Source: Adiantum capillus-veneris
Taxonomy: Eukaryota > Streptophyta > Polypodiopsida > Polypodiales > Pteridaceae
Direction of reading: 5' to 3'
DNA: 58,000 nucleotides
Assembly (NCBI GenBank): GCA_014529385.2
Contig: CM043964.1
Span: 1,096,997-1,154,996, forward strand
A program made the translations under genes and the position numbers. Positions 1 to 11,237 of the stretch are shown here, piece after piece. Position 1 is the stretch's first letter. Each line of letters begins with the position of its first letter. The notes under the pieces were generated by a model. The model ran no database searches, was not told where the DNA came from, and saw nothing but the letters and a program-made list of their open reading frames with translations.

Positions 1-800
1 CAAACAAAGGGTGTTTTGCAATTTTTAGGTATGTAATGTTATGTGCATCTCTCTCACACTATAAGGGGACTCAAATTACTGAACTCTATCCTTTTCAAGA
101 CCATGTAAACACAAGGTAAGAAGTTTCACATGAAGCACACATTGCTGCCAAACCTTTTCTCCATTTAGAAGACAAGACAACAGGTCAACGAGGAGGTGCT
201 GCAAACGTTAGGGAGCCCTTTCCACATTCAGTCAACATACATATCACCATCAGGGGAGGAAGTGGTGTATGACAAGTACAACAATATTTTTATGATTTGA
301 TCACTTTGCAGACATACATTGTACATCTGTTTGAAGTTACTCCCCAAAAATTCAATGGTGTTTTTAAGTTTGTGATTAAACTAGATGAGTATGAGCTTGT
401 GAAGGAGACTAAGGTTGAGCGAGTCACAATAACATTGATGAACAGAATACTGGATGAAGGCATTTTAGTTGACAATCCTAGAACCTTTAGCATGCAATCT
501 AAAAATAATATATAGACCCACAATGTACTGCCATGTGTCATCCATGCATTCGGCTAGGCACTTCCCAATGCACCACAACCTACATTTATGAGCATCATCG
601 TGACAACAGTTGTCCTCTCAATGTCATAAATATATGTGTCTTCTCTATACAACATGTCCCACTCACTCTTGTCAACCACTTTTAGCTATCCTGTTACAGT
701 TCTCTGTCTTAGTCTTCCTCTATCCTGTTTGACCTACCTTGGCACTCATTTAGTTGTTTCCTTTCCACTCTCTCTGATTATTATGTTGTTAGCCATTCCT
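1..800. other. AT-rich stretch without recognisable gene
   Basis: No reading frame here resembles a known family. A short open frame at 297-515 (+) has a charged, plausible composition (it includes LDEYELVKETKVERVTITLM), but I cannot tie it to a gene. It may be a decayed exon of the transposon-like material that follows. No repeats or RNA genes were seen. Confidence 0.4.
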
Positions 801-802
801 CA

Positions 803-1048
803 ATGGCTCGTATGAAGCAGACTACCAAGAAGTTTTACCAGGGTGTGAAGGATCGTCTAGCAGGGCGACATCTGATGTGGTCAAGCATCAATGTTACGTG
901 TGCTAGGAAAAACTCTGCCTCGTCTATGCGCGACCATGAGAAGCAGGAGATACAAACAAAATTGAAGTGTGTTGTTGGAGCTCAAAAATATCCAAAAACA
1001 TATTTCCCTGGCTATACCAAAAATTTATTTTTAGAGAGTTGTTTGTGA
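803..1048 (+). pseudogene. Short unrecognised ORF with a histone H3-like N-terminal decapeptide
   Basis: This 81-residue open frame starts at an ATG and begins MARMKQTTKK. That is close to the invariant N-terminus of plant histone H3 (ARTKQTARK after Met), but the H3 similarity stops after about ten residues: there is no histone fold and no STGGKAPRK continuation. The rest is basic and unrecognised. It lies about 400 bp upstream of a frame that appears to start a Ulp1-like peptidase remnant, so it may be an N-terminal exon of the same decayed transposon gene. Chance resemblance is possible. There is no evidence of expression. Confidence 0.3.
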
Positions 1049-1431
1049 AGTCTACGACCAAAACAACATTAATTTCCAATGGTCTCACAGTGCAATGGGT
1101 TGCCTGCATGAAGCGGCAAAGGATTGTTTTGTCGAGTTTTTTTAGGATAGCTACGTTATGACTACCCATGCCCACATATCAACACTCATGCCACGGGATT
1201 TGAACTCCCTTTGGATTATGGGGTTTAGGTACGACAAAACATTGGTGCTTGTGGATATATCCGACAAAAAGATGGACAAATATTTGACATTCCCACCAGT
1301 AGGACATGTCAAGGTGGTTGAAATTTTCACAGATACCCATTAGTATAGCACCCGTCTAAATACAGAATGGGAATTTCAAAGACAAGTGGAAGCGCGGAAA
1401 CTGGACGTTCAAGCAAAGCAGGAAGTGTGTA

Positions 1432-1713
1432 ATGTTGACTGCCATGAGCAACAGCTGGCCAACGATGCAGCACAAAGCTAATGTGGACGCCTTGGAGTGT
1501 CTTTACCCACATTTTGATGTTGCTATTGTGATATGGGGACGTGTCCTCTATTTTGGTTTTGGGCTCCATCAGATCGACATTTTGGGGGACCTTAACAGGG
1601 AGTTGACGGACTCAATTATTAATTGTTTTTTGTGTTTAGTGGTTTTTTTTCATCTTGTGTTGATTGCAAATTTACTGTGCGTTTTTCATGATAGAATATA
1701 TATTTGCTTGTAG
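1432..1713 (+). pseudogene. Possible N-terminal part of Ulp1-like (C48) peptidase domain
   Basis: Open frame of 93 residues. Around residues 55-75 it reads LGDLNRELTDSIINCFL, which resembles the conserved opening of Ulp1/SENP catalytic domains (a 'D-L..L....LND..I.FYL' pattern). The frame then runs into hydrophobic, AT-rich sequence ending at a stop, which looks like intron read-through. The more diagnostic C-terminal half of such a domain lies downstream at 2261-2943 in the same orientation, with the tandem duplication at 1766-2135 between them. This is an inferred partial, decayed exon. In plants, Ulp1-like domains of this kind are common in Mutator-like and other DNA transposons. Confidence 0.4.
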
Positions 1714-1765
1714 TTTTGTGGTTTCAAACCTTGCATGGAATTTCTAGAGTGAGGTTGTTGTTCTC

Positions 1766-2135
1766 AACTCCCAGCTTTATGTAGTTCTCTCACCCAAGAA
1801 TACATCGCTGGTGGAGGTAATTGATTGGTTTCAAACCGTCAACATGGAGATAGTGAAGGTTTTTTTGCTAGCTTTAAATGAAGAGTAAGAGTTGTCATTA
1901 ATAAAAATCTACCTTCTATGTGTATGTTGGAAACATGCATCTCAGTCATTAACTCCCAGCTTTATGTAGTTCTCTCACCCAAGAATACATCGCTGGTGGA
2001 GGTAATTGATTGGTTTCAAACCGTCAACATGGAGATAGTGAAGGTTTTTTTGCTAGCTTTAAATGAAGAGTAAGAGTTGTCATTAATAAAAATCTACCTT
2101 CTATGTGTATGTTGGAAACATGCATCTCAGTCATT
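1766..2135. repeat. Exact 185-bp tandem duplication
   Basis: Two directly adjacent copies, 1766-1950 and 1951-2135, each starting AACTCCCAGCTTTATGTAG and ending CATCTCAGTCATT. Read base by base they appear identical, so the duplication is very recent or is an assembly artefact. It falls between the two halves of the Ulp1-like remnant, probably in an intron or decayed linker. Confidence 0.95.
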
Positions 2136-2260
2136 ACTTGTTAAAACAGCTCCCACTAGAGCCTGGTTGCTTTGGCCGTGGAGCGGAAGTGTTGCTACCT
2201 TGCAAACTCCACACATGGTTTCCACGGGAATGTTTGAAGGTCAATGGAGTCCTTGTTTGA

Positions 2261-2943
2261 GTGTCACAAGACATTTGTGAGATTTTTATGACACTTAATT
2301 CGAATTGTTTAAGGTATGTTCAAAAGATGATAACTGCTCTAGAGGCGCTGACCCAGGAGGAGATATGGGAAGAGATGACCATTTTGAGTTGCAAGGTCCC
2401 CAAACAACAAGACGGGCATTCATGTGGTTGGAGGGTGTTAATAAACACAAAGATCCTATTGGAGCGCATGTATGGGAAGGAGATCACAAGCGTAAGCACC
2501 TTCTTTTTGTTCATCACTATCCATGACTTATAACCTTGTAAGCTAATTTATGGGGTTGAATAATTTTGTAGGCTAGAAAACTAGAAGATTATAAAGATGT
2601 GCATTTTGATTTTTTATCAACCACATTGGTTGAGAACATGATCAACCTTGTAAAAACGTTCCCGGAACGAGTGCATGATGCATTCGTGCTGCCAGTACCA
2701 AGGCCACTCCACGGCCTCAACCTAGGAGATACCCTGCAGCTCCTCCAACAACGTAGCAGCCTGCCCCCATCACCATTTCCCTCGACACCTCTCTTAGGCT
2801 CTTGGCCCCTCATCACCCTCCACCCATGTCTGATGCCCCTGCCTCTTCTACACACCAACGAACACCATCCCCACAACATCCATCCCCCCGACCCACCCTC
2901 TATCCCTCATGCCCCTGCCTCACATACTATTGGAGATCATTAA
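2261..2943 (+). pseudogene. Ulp1-like (C48) cysteine peptidase remnant, two exons
   Basis: Exon 1 (2261-2491) encodes 77 residues and contains VPKQQDGHSCGWRVL. This matches the Q...D-G-x-x-CG block of Ulp1/SENP peptidases, in which the Q forms the oxyanion hole and the C is the nucleophile. An 80-bp intron (2492-2571) has a GTAAGC donor and a TTGTAG acceptor, and joins in phase 0 to exon 2, which opens ARKLEDYKDVHFDFLS. Exon 2 becomes proline-rich and ends at TGA/TAA near 2943. The catalytic His/Asp part upstream (about 2140-2260) is broken by stops; a 'HTWFPRE' stretch may be the decayed HW motif. A desumoylating-type peptidase of this architecture is usually carried by plant DNA transposons rather than being a host gene. 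The catalytic motif is clear; the transposon origin is inferred. Confidence 0.65.
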
Positions 2944-3389
2944 AACACTCATTGAAATGTACTCATTTGTACTTATTGAATGAAAATTGGTCACAAAGTT
3001 TCCTATGTATTGATCATTGTATAATTTTTACAAAAGTGATGTGTACATCTTATAGGGAAAATGGGATTCCTATGCCTTCTTGGGTTTGGGATAAAGTTCT
3101 TTGTTTCAGCAATCTGTGAAACTAGCCTTTGTATCAAGCTATGCAACACACAACGTCTAGTATACCTTCTACAATATGTGGACATACTATCGTAGTTTCC
3201 TTTTTGTTGGTGAATATCTGTAGCAGAGCAGCAGGAGAAGAGTTGAGTCAACATAATCACAAGGAGAACATAAATTACATAGAAACAATAACTAGTGGAC
3301 GTGCAGCATAGTACCTTTTGCATGTTGCACTTAAAAACAAATTTCATAGGCATGTTGAGGTCAATTTTGTTGAGAAAATCCTCCCCCAC
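2944..3389. other. Stretch without recognisable gene
   Basis: AT-rich sequence. A 128-residue open frame on the minus strand (3003-3389) has a plausible start segment (MGEDFLNKIDLNMPMKF) but no recognisable motif further on. It could be the downstream end of the minus-strand decayed frame at 3390-3812. Nothing else is supported. Confidence 0.35.
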
Positions 3390-3812
3390 ATGTCTTACGG
3401 TGTGGCATTACTTCTAATGCTAACAACTATCACCAGCATATTTTCACCCATTACTTCAATCGCCCTCAATGGATTACTAGCGTCATCACATAGGTCTCGG
3501 TCCATAGCTACCATGTGACCTTTTACCCGATGCCACTTTGTGTAGTAGAAAGAAACTATGAAGTTTTGTGATGCTATAATACACTTGCACACAATCGACT
3601 ATTTGTCCACCTTGCACAAAATGCCCTCAAAATCATGGATATCCCAAGCGTCATCTAGAAAATCAAGGCAACTTTTTGACTTGCAGATGAACATGGTCTT
3701 TGTCCTTCTAACCTCTTCATTGTGGAAGAAGCCTATAAACACATGTACTCGCATGAAGATAGAGACAAGTACCTGCCTGTTTGCAATGTTTGGTCGTAAG
3801 CACTTGTGAATT
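3390..3812 (-). pseudogene. Decayed unrecognised coding frame
   Basis: Reading the minus strand from about 3812 to 3390 gives some 135 codons in a single frame with only one internal stop (a TAG near 3599). It contains segments such as VRRTKTMFICKSKSCLDFLDD and KWHRVKGHMVAMDRDL. Codon composition and length suggest a former coding exon. I do not recognise the protein. A second minus-strand open frame lies upstream (4046-4546), so the two may be exons of one decayed gene, possibly transposon-derived. Confidence 0.4.
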
Positions 3813-4045
3813 TCCTGATGGAGCTTGAGTCTGAAACACTCAGAAGATTCAAAAGCCGAGATTGGCCACTCTGGACCGTATGTGGGGAAATTGGGAGATG
3901 ACTTAGGGTGCCAAATCCGTAGGTAGAGTGGGGAGCATTGTAGAAGAAGTTGTAAAAGAAGACCCCTCTTTCTGCGAGCGCTCTTCTAGTGCTGGTTTTG
4001 ACATAAGCTCTCCCACCAATGCATGAAAAAAATCAAAGATGCCCA

Positions 4046-4546
4046 TTATGTACTCCATTGGTTGCAAATCTTCATTGTCGGAGGGATAAATATCTCTCTA
4101 ATATCTACAAAAGTAAACGATAAAATAATGATCTCAAAATAAAGTTCACAAAAGAGACTACTATCAAGTATAGTAAACGCACAGTTAGGTCTATTAGCAA
4201 GAAACCCCAATGGTGCATCTCGCAACCATAGCTCAGAGTGCATATATGCATGCTCAATGAGCACTTCCTTTACCGACTTCCCCATGTGAGATAGGCGAAA
4301 GTCTTTCACATGTCCTTTGTAGCTATTGACAAATTCGTTACCCGCTTGCTTTCTTCTTCTTGTCTGCAGAAGAACCCAGCTGCCAATGGTTATTGTAAAG
4401 GATAGCCATCGACCATGGTCTAGGTTGAAGTTGTTGAATATTTCCACTGACTTGATAGATGTAGATGGTCGATGATGTCTATGCTCTTCATTGGTGTTTT
4501 CTCTACAGGCTGTGTGACGACACATTGAGAAGACAAGGAAAAGCAA
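4046..4546 (-). pseudogene. Unrecognised 166-residue open frame
   Basis: The longest open frame in the first 9 kb. It contains SVKEVLIEHAYMHSELWLRD and a hydrophobic C-terminal third (ELYFEIIILSFTFVDI). No catalytic motif, zinc finger or known domain was recognised. The N-terminal third (cysteine, histidine and arginine rich) may be non-coding read-through. It lies just upstream, on the same strand, of another decayed frame (3390-3812), so a multi-exon relic is possible. Function unknown. Confidence 0.35.
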
Positions 4547-4619
4547 AGAAAATTCCGAGAAGAGAGTTTCGCCTTCGAAATATGAAAACTTCCTCTAAAA
4601 AAGTGCACCTACATTCAAT

Positions 4620-6085
4620 GTGATTTACACCACATTTGGCCTACCTCTGTCCAGACAGAAGGATGATTTGTTCAAATCGCAACGTATCTTCTATTCCAAG
4701 ATTTTTAAAGCAATGAAAACATCATTTTTAAAAATGCAAAATTTTGAGATAGAAATGAAATAAATCGGAGCTATTATTACGGTAGGCCAAATTCTATTGG
4801 CTGGATGGCATTCTCTCTCAAATGCCAAAAGGACCAAAATTGAGTCCAAACTTTTCCTAATGCATTGCATGTCTTTGTATACATCTTAGCATTGTTGGTT
4901 ATGTTGCACTAAAAATAACCGTGTATATAAACTAATCTTTTTTCTTTTTGGCAGGGTGTGGATTTTCTTCATGGATTCACTAGGTGCTCATCAATTTGAG
5001 AGTGTTATTGAGTCAATAAGTTGCAGCAATGTGTAAGATGATAGCAATTCTTGGCTTGTTGTCGACTACAAATTATTTATGCAGACCTTGATAACAACCA
5101 AGCTCAAGAGATGTACTCAAGGTGTCAAGGAGACATATGGCATCTTAGATACACCATTGGAAAGGGAGCACCATGGATTTCAAGAAAACTCAAGATGGCT
5201 AGCGGCTAACAAAGGTACAACATGTGTATATAGCTTCTCAGTTGATGAAGCTTGACACGTTCTTCTCTCAACCTAGGTTTCCTGCAAACTATATGTGTCC
5301 TACTACTTATGCTTTTACCTCTTGGGTTGCTTCAAATGTGTTTATGATTTGGTGAATATTTTTTCCATATATTTTTCCATAAAACTTTATTGAGTGGGAG
5401 TTGGGGAATCTTTTATAGGATTTGAAGCTATCCATGTGTACCTTGGTAAGTTGTTATATGCAAAATGTTTACCTTGAGAGTTTTTGTATATAAGATATCC
5501 TTCTATAGCCATGCTTATGTCACATCAAAGCTAAATTGGTGCAGTAATATGTCTCCCATTAACTTAGTAGGTTTAGACAATTTGCAATGGCCTAGACCAG
5601 ACAATGCATTGAGACCAGCAACCAAAAGAAGGATGGAGGTAGATCTGTACACTGCAATGAAGTGTATCTATGGGTCACACAAAGCTACCCTATTCATCTG
5701 CACATATTTTGTTATATTCCTCTTGTGTGAATCACAAAGTTGTACAACTAGAGAAGATAAAGGTTTTACTTGTAAGGACATCTCATTCCCATGATGTAGC
5801 ATTGTAGCAGCTCAACCACAAAGCCATATCTTAATTAAACCTTGTTTTACATCCCAACTATGTACATAACTGTGGATTGTAAAGTTTAAGTCAAGTTCTT
5901 TTAGTTTTTAATTCAATTAAGGTGATTCATTAATTTCTGAGTTCTGAATGTGTCAACTTTAAAGATCTATGAAGTTTTAAATTTCATTTCGCCTTCTCAT
6001 AAAACTCAAGCTCTCTTGCTTTCTATGCTAGTTTCTTCCATCTGCCTTCATGGCAACACCGCATGAGGCACTATTTGTGTACCTC
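4620..6085. other. Stretch without recognisable gene
   Basis: Mostly AT-rich. Two short plausible coding remnants on the plus strand can be noted. One lies around 5045-5245 (a near-open frame with LVVDYKLFMQTLITTKLKRC). The other is an open frame at 5465-5794 with a basic segment (ALRPATKRRMEVDLYTAMKC). Neither matches a family I recognise. Confidence 0.35.
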
Positions 6086-6089
6086 GCAA

Positions 6090-6632
6090 AGTGGGCATTG
6101 ATGTAGTATTTCTCATGTTTGAGGGAACAATTGACATGGAGGCAACATCATACACTCATGTGAATGTATTCGAGAAGTTTGTAGAGTACATGGAGGCATA
6201 CATGTTTGTATATGCAATTGTTTTATAGGAATACAATGTATAGGATGAGGATGACCTCATTGACTTGGGCATGGGGTGTATAGGCACTGAATTCCTTAAT
6301 TGGGACATGTTCCTAGCTTTTTTGGTGCTTGAGGGAACAAAGAAGGGTAAGAACAAATAAAAAAGCAAGCAAGAAGCCCCCATGATCCTTGCTGACAAGA
6401 GAGATGGGGAGGTTGAAGTGATAAGTGAGCATGAAGACTCCGTAATAGCACTTGTGCTCCTACAAGACTCTCACCATGTCGATGACATAGATTGAGTACT
6501 AGATGGATATGAGGTGATGGAGGAGGTTCCAAACTTCCATCTACTTACTTCGCCATACAATGGTGATAGGAGGCGATCAATTTCTTTTCCTCGACAACAT
6601 TTCAAAGATTGTGAGACTTTGAGAGGATGAAA
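6090..6632 (+). pseudogene. Decayed acidic coding frame, unrecognised
   Basis: One plus-strand frame reads through about 180 codons with only about four stops. It contains VGIDVVFLMFEGTIDMEATS, a DEDDLIDLGMG segment and an acidic tail (KRDGEVEVISEHEDS). The low stop density and biased composition suggest a former coding exon with point mutations. I do not recognise the protein. It may belong to the same transposon-like complex as the Ulp1-like remnant upstream. Confidence 0.35.
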
Positions 6633-6954
6633 ATTTCTAAATTATTTCACGTGAACTCCTCTATTGAAAATGGAGCTTTGGGAACCAATTTACTAGCTTT
6701 CCATTTCCTATTCTTCTTAGTCATTGGTGGTGGGGTAGGAGGGGGTTTCCATCTCCATACAAGGTCACAATTCTTGTACTTTTTTATTCACCCATTTGGG
6801 GTTGTTTGTTCCTCTATGGTTATAGCTATATTCTTCATCCTCTTTTGAACTTTCTTTGTCCTGTTCACTTAGGATATAGTATAGTGTGCCCTCTCTAGAG
6901 TCCACAAGAAGTCTACCTATCTAGAAAAATAGGGTCAATTGGAAAAAGATAGGC

Positions 6955-7370
6955 AGTCACTGGCTGGTGGTGGCAAGATATGTAACAAAAAATCATGTGC
7001 AATGGGTTTGTTGAGTATTGAGGGGGACCGAGGACAGTAAGTGCACCCTGGCACGAGTTTTGCATACTTGATGTATTTTTGGGGCCGTAAAGAGGAATTT
7101 TCCATGTGAGGCCATGTTTCCAAGTCAAACTATCCATATGCATGTTGTGGTGTACAGAGACCTACAAACTCACCCTAATACGGTCTTTGTCACCCGATTT
7201 GGTCAAATTTGCCTCGAAAACATGGCCTCACATGGAAAAGTCCTCTTTATTGCCCCAAAAATCTAGGATGCAGCTTAAGCATGGTGCAATAACATCCCCA
7301 TACTTTGATGGATTAAACAAGTCCCCAATACAATACATGACATCCACTAGCCACCAACCATATATCTACC
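6955..7370. repeat. Imperfect inverted repeat (MITE/foldback-like)
   Basis: Inner arms 7076-7120 and 7216-7261 are inverted copies of about 45 bp (TTTTTGGGGC...CATGTGAGGCCATGTTT against its complement) with few mismatches. They are separated by a spacer of about 95 bp. Weaker inverted similarity continues outward for roughly 100 bp on each side, for example around GTGCACC on the left and its complement GGTGCAA on the right. This structure fits a decayed MITE or foldback element. No target duplication could be assigned. Confidence 0.65.
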
Positions 7371-8937
7371 GGGCATTTTTTAGCCACCGTCCGACCAAGA
7401 TATTCATGCAAAAAGGAAATATTTTGGTGGCTCAAGGAGATTGATTTTTGATTTTTTGACGAGTGTTTTTTTCAAGCACAATGGCTTCTGCTCAAATGAT
7501 GGGTACCTTACAAATGTCACTTTTAAGAATAAGAATTATAAGAGTAAATCAAGCTCCATACTTAACACATTTCCATGTCCATTTTAAGGGCACACTGTCA
7601 AATCAAACAAAGTTTGCTAAATCATAAATCTAGGTCATATATTTCTTCAACAGGCTCAAATTTATTTTAAATTCCATTTTTAGGCATGTAATACATTTGT
7701 GAAGCTTCTAGAATATCTCATTAAAGATTGATGGCATGCAATACTCATTTAAGCTCAACACTAAAATGCATAAACTTTTATTTTCAGAAAAAATCCTTCT
7801 TTTGGGTCCTTTGAAGTCAAATATCAGTCTTATCATTTTTTCCAAATATTAAAACCATAAGCTGCTTTACCGGCCCAAGCCACTAACCTGATCCAAAGCA
7901 CTTTTGTGCATATTTCACAAGGGCCACCACTAACTTGTTTAAACATATGTCCTAAGACTAGTGTTAGAACACCCTGCCATTATAGCCTTTAGCCAAAGAT
8001 TGGTTAAGCTTTAAGCACTTCCTTAAACTACAATATAAAGAGGTTTTGTACATGGAAAACAAAGCTAGGCTCTTGCATCTCTCTCCCACCATTATGATAG
8101 AGGATTCCTTCCATTTTATTATATTGCTCCACCTTTTTGCCCCTTTCACCTTGCCTTTCAATTATGGCACTTTTCTTTGTTGTATTTTCAACAAACACCT
8201 TCAACTGATTCTTGGTTGTTGAGGTTTGGTTCCACACTTGAATGTCCATCTTGGTTTGGTTGGTTCTTGGCAACAGCCCCACTAAGTGGTTGATTAATAT
8301 CTCCCTAGGGCTTGATCATTCAAATATTCCAGAGACATAGTTCCCATGAAACGTGAACACAAAGATGTACAATATCAAAGGCTGAATAGAATGTGAGCCT
8401 CTTAAATCCATAGTTGAATTCAATTGCAATATGAACAATCAACACTTTACCTCTTCCGAGAGTAGGCCAATGCATACTTGTGGCCTACATCGATGAAATG
8501 CATTGGAGTCAAATTTTACATGCCATTGATTAGCAACTTATAAATGACTCTTTTGGAGGTACTGATACCAGTTTCCAATGTTGTTATAGAATCTCCTGAA
8601 AGAAGAGATTATTATTAAAAACATTCCTCTAATTTCAAAACAAAAAAAAAAACTCCAAATAATTCATTCATGGAAAAAATACACTAACCACACACATTTG
8701 CAAGAACTTGCACTTACCCAAGGATCATTTGCCAACATTGAAAATGTGTGACCCTTGATAAGCCTTACATACATCCCTTAAATTCCACTCCATTGACACC
8801 ATGTAAAGTAGCCCCCTATTCCATTGGCACCATGTAAAGTAGATCTCTACACCATGTAGAGTAGATCTCTTCTCCATTGTAATCCTTTAATAGCTATAAA
8901 CAAGCACACTCCTACTAGAAATTACTTGCATAGTGCA

Positions 8938-8939
<2 letters not shown>
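7371..8939. other. Stretch without recognisable gene
   Basis: AT-rich sequence with short open frames in several directions, none matching a known family. A minor feature at 8797-8864 is a 15-bp word (CACCATGTAAAGTAG) present twice, with a third copy carrying one change. This is a small local tandem array rather than a functional element. Confidence 0.45.
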
Positions 8940-9011
<72 letters not shown>

Positions 9012-9045
9012 TGTGTGAGTGAGTGAGAGAGAGAGAGAGAGAGAG
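8940..9045. repeat. (GT)n then (GA)n microsatellite
   Basis: About 70 bp of uninterrupted GT dinucleotides (8940-9009) followed by a mixed GTGA stretch and about 20 bp of GA. It immediately precedes a LINE fragment. Open frames across it are repeat artefacts. Confidence 0.97.
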
Positions 9046-9129
9046 TAAGAAAGGAGATGTTGCAAAAAGTGTGGAAAGAGATCTCCAAAGTGATAGGGAG
9101 CTAGGAAAGTAACCCATTTCTCAAAAGAT

Positions 9130-10500
9130 GCTATGTTAAGGTTTGCTTACATGTAAGCCCTTTGTTTTTAGTATTGGAGATGTATGCAACAATCTTCAAA
9201 AGCTGGACACTTGCAAAGTGGGAGATCTTCAAGGTATCAAGTTCAGAGATGATTAAATAGACAAAAGAGGCATCATATTGTTGGATGTGTGATATTTTTA
9301 ACCTTGCACTTCAACATGATTTTTTTTGTGATTGGAGCATACATTGAGCCAAGCCTTGCATAAACGAGGGGGTGTAAAGATTGTAAATAACTACCGTACT
9401 TTAATTTTTGGGTCTCTTATGGGAAAGTTATTTGGGTGCTTAATGGATATAAAATTGAGTGAATGGGCTAAAAATAATGGCCATTGTGCAAAATGACAAG
9501 TGAGTACCATTAATGCCACCATTGATCATTTTGTCACTCTTCTTATTCTTATGGAGGAAAGCATGTTGAAAGGTAAGCGGTTGTATTATTGCTTGGTGGA
9601 CTACAAGAATGCCTTTTATATGATTCCAAGTAACAATGTGGAGAAGAATGGAAGAACTCCAAGTACCAAATGTGTTTATGCTTACAGTTTCTTGAATCTA
9701 TAAGAAGGTAATAAGTCACTCATGCATGGGAAAGAACAATTTTAGAACTTTTTGCAAGCACTATTGGGGTAAGGATGTCCATTGTCACCCACTCTCTTTA
9801 AGCTATGCATTGATAAATTGGAATAGATGGTACTTGGATTTATGCAACAAGAAGGAATTGAAGAGGTTACTATTTGCAATGCGGTAATCATGCTTTTGTT
9901 GTATGCGGATGTAGTGCTTTTCACACACATACTTCAAAGGATGTACAAAAGCTTATGGTTATCGGTGAGAACTTTTTGTTGCATAGTGGGATGATTGTGA
10001 ATGAATCCGAAACAAAGGTTAGGCATGTGAAAACCAACCACAAGGAGAAGCCATGCATTGTATACAACAACGAAACACTTGAAGTGATTGAGAGCTTGAA
10101 GTACCTTGGCCTTGAGGTTCCATATAGTCGCAAGTTGCATGAATGTGCTATACGTTCGTTGAAAGCTGAGAAGTCATTATATTATGCATTTGAAAACATG
10201 TGCAAGGCAAGGGATGTCAAATGTTGGATTCTCAACAAGTACCTTTTTGACACATGGTGAAATTAGTTCTTCTTTAAAAAATTGAATTGTGGGGCGAGAG
10301 CATCTTAAAGTCCATACATGCTCCTACTTCTCAAGCTGGGATCTCTTCCAACACAGGTTATGGGTATGGAGAGAGTTGTGTGTATATGATAAAGGCGCAT
10401 CAAAACCCCTTGCATCGACTTCCAAAAGGTGTATGGGAAGAAAGAAAAAAATGCATAAAAGCATGATCTTGAGCACATTGGGATGAATGTAAGACATGAA
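9130..10500 (+). mobile_element. LINE (non-LTR retrotransposon) fragment, RT to C-terminus
   Basis: Degraded ORF2 of a non-LTR retrotransposon. In order it shows a degenerate NYRT region near 9390, STINATIDHFVTLLILMEES (about 9500, the 'STIDH' RT motif), YYCLVDYKNAFYMIP (RT motif A, normally FxDxxKAFD), a degenerate CPLSP region near 9780, YADVVLF (about 9900, the YADD active site with its second Asp lost), and a well-kept C-terminal segment 9999-10258 (HKEKPCIVYNN, SLKYLGLEVP, CWILNKYLFDTW). Several stops and frameshifts make it inactive. The same family recurs inverted at 15.7-17.3 kb and, better preserved, at 19.9-25.2 kb. Confidence 0.85.
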
Positions 10501-10670
10501 GACATGGTTGGGGAGGTGGGATGCATTACACTTGTTGCATGATACCTCAAATGTTGAGATGTGAAGCTCAACATGTACTACTCCTTGATGACTATCATTG
10601 ATAGTCATCATCATTGGCACGCCTTACTCACTAGCGGTTCAAACTAAACCATTGTAGTAGTTTCTCCTTA

Positions 10671-10830
10671 TGTTGTATTTTCCCATTTATGCTTTGTAGA
10701 CCTCTTATCTTGAGTTACTGAAGAAGAAGAAGTAGAAGGTTTGCATCCATCTTTGTGTGTGTGTGTGTGTGTGCGTGCGTGCGCGCGTGCTTGCAAGAGC
10801 TCATGCTCCCTCCTTTTCTATCGCTTAACA
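10671..10830 (+). repeat. Probable 5' LTR of a copia-type element (tentative left end)
   Basis: The right boundary ...CGCTTAACA is followed directly by a primer-binding site, which fixes the LTR end at 10830. The left boundary is a guess at the TGTTG near 10671. The LTR includes a GT/GC-rich simple repeat (10754-10790). No matching 3' LTR was found, because the element is rearranged. Confidence 0.5.
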
Positions 10831-10846
10831 TGGTATTAGAGATAAG
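10831..10846 (+). promoter_or_regulatory. Primer-binding site, initiator Met tRNA type
   Basis: TGGTATTAGAGATAAG matches the plant copia consensus TGGTATCAGAGC with a few changes. It lies immediately after the LTR end. Confidence 0.7.
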
Positions 10847-11237
10847 TTGTCACTGAGGAGCTTGGAGCACCAAGCAGAAGCAGCAAAAGAAGTCGTGTAG
10901 GGATTACCGATAGCCATCATCGATTGAGGTGTTTGTTTTTGGAGATTGTGAATTTTGGATATGTGTGTGGGTCTTTGGACTACATTTGTTTAGCCGAATT
11001 TCCATTTTGGGCACGTTTCGACCCTTGTTTTGGAGTTAGAGTGCATTCACATGCGAAAACGCCAAGGTTTTTGTTTCTGTAGATCTACACTTTGGTGGTG
11101 CAAAAAGTTCTATTTTGGTTGCGATGTTCATAGATACTAAATAGAATTGTGAAACGGGTGTATGTATGCACACTACGGTTATAGATGGTGATTGAATATT
11201 TTTAGCAGGCTACTCATAGACTTGGTGTATTGGAAAC

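Noticed and set aside
803-1048. A histone H3 gene
   Set aside because: Similarity ends after ten residues; no histone fold.
8887-9117. Minus-strand His/Thr-rich open frame
   Set aside because: Translation of the (GT)n repeat.
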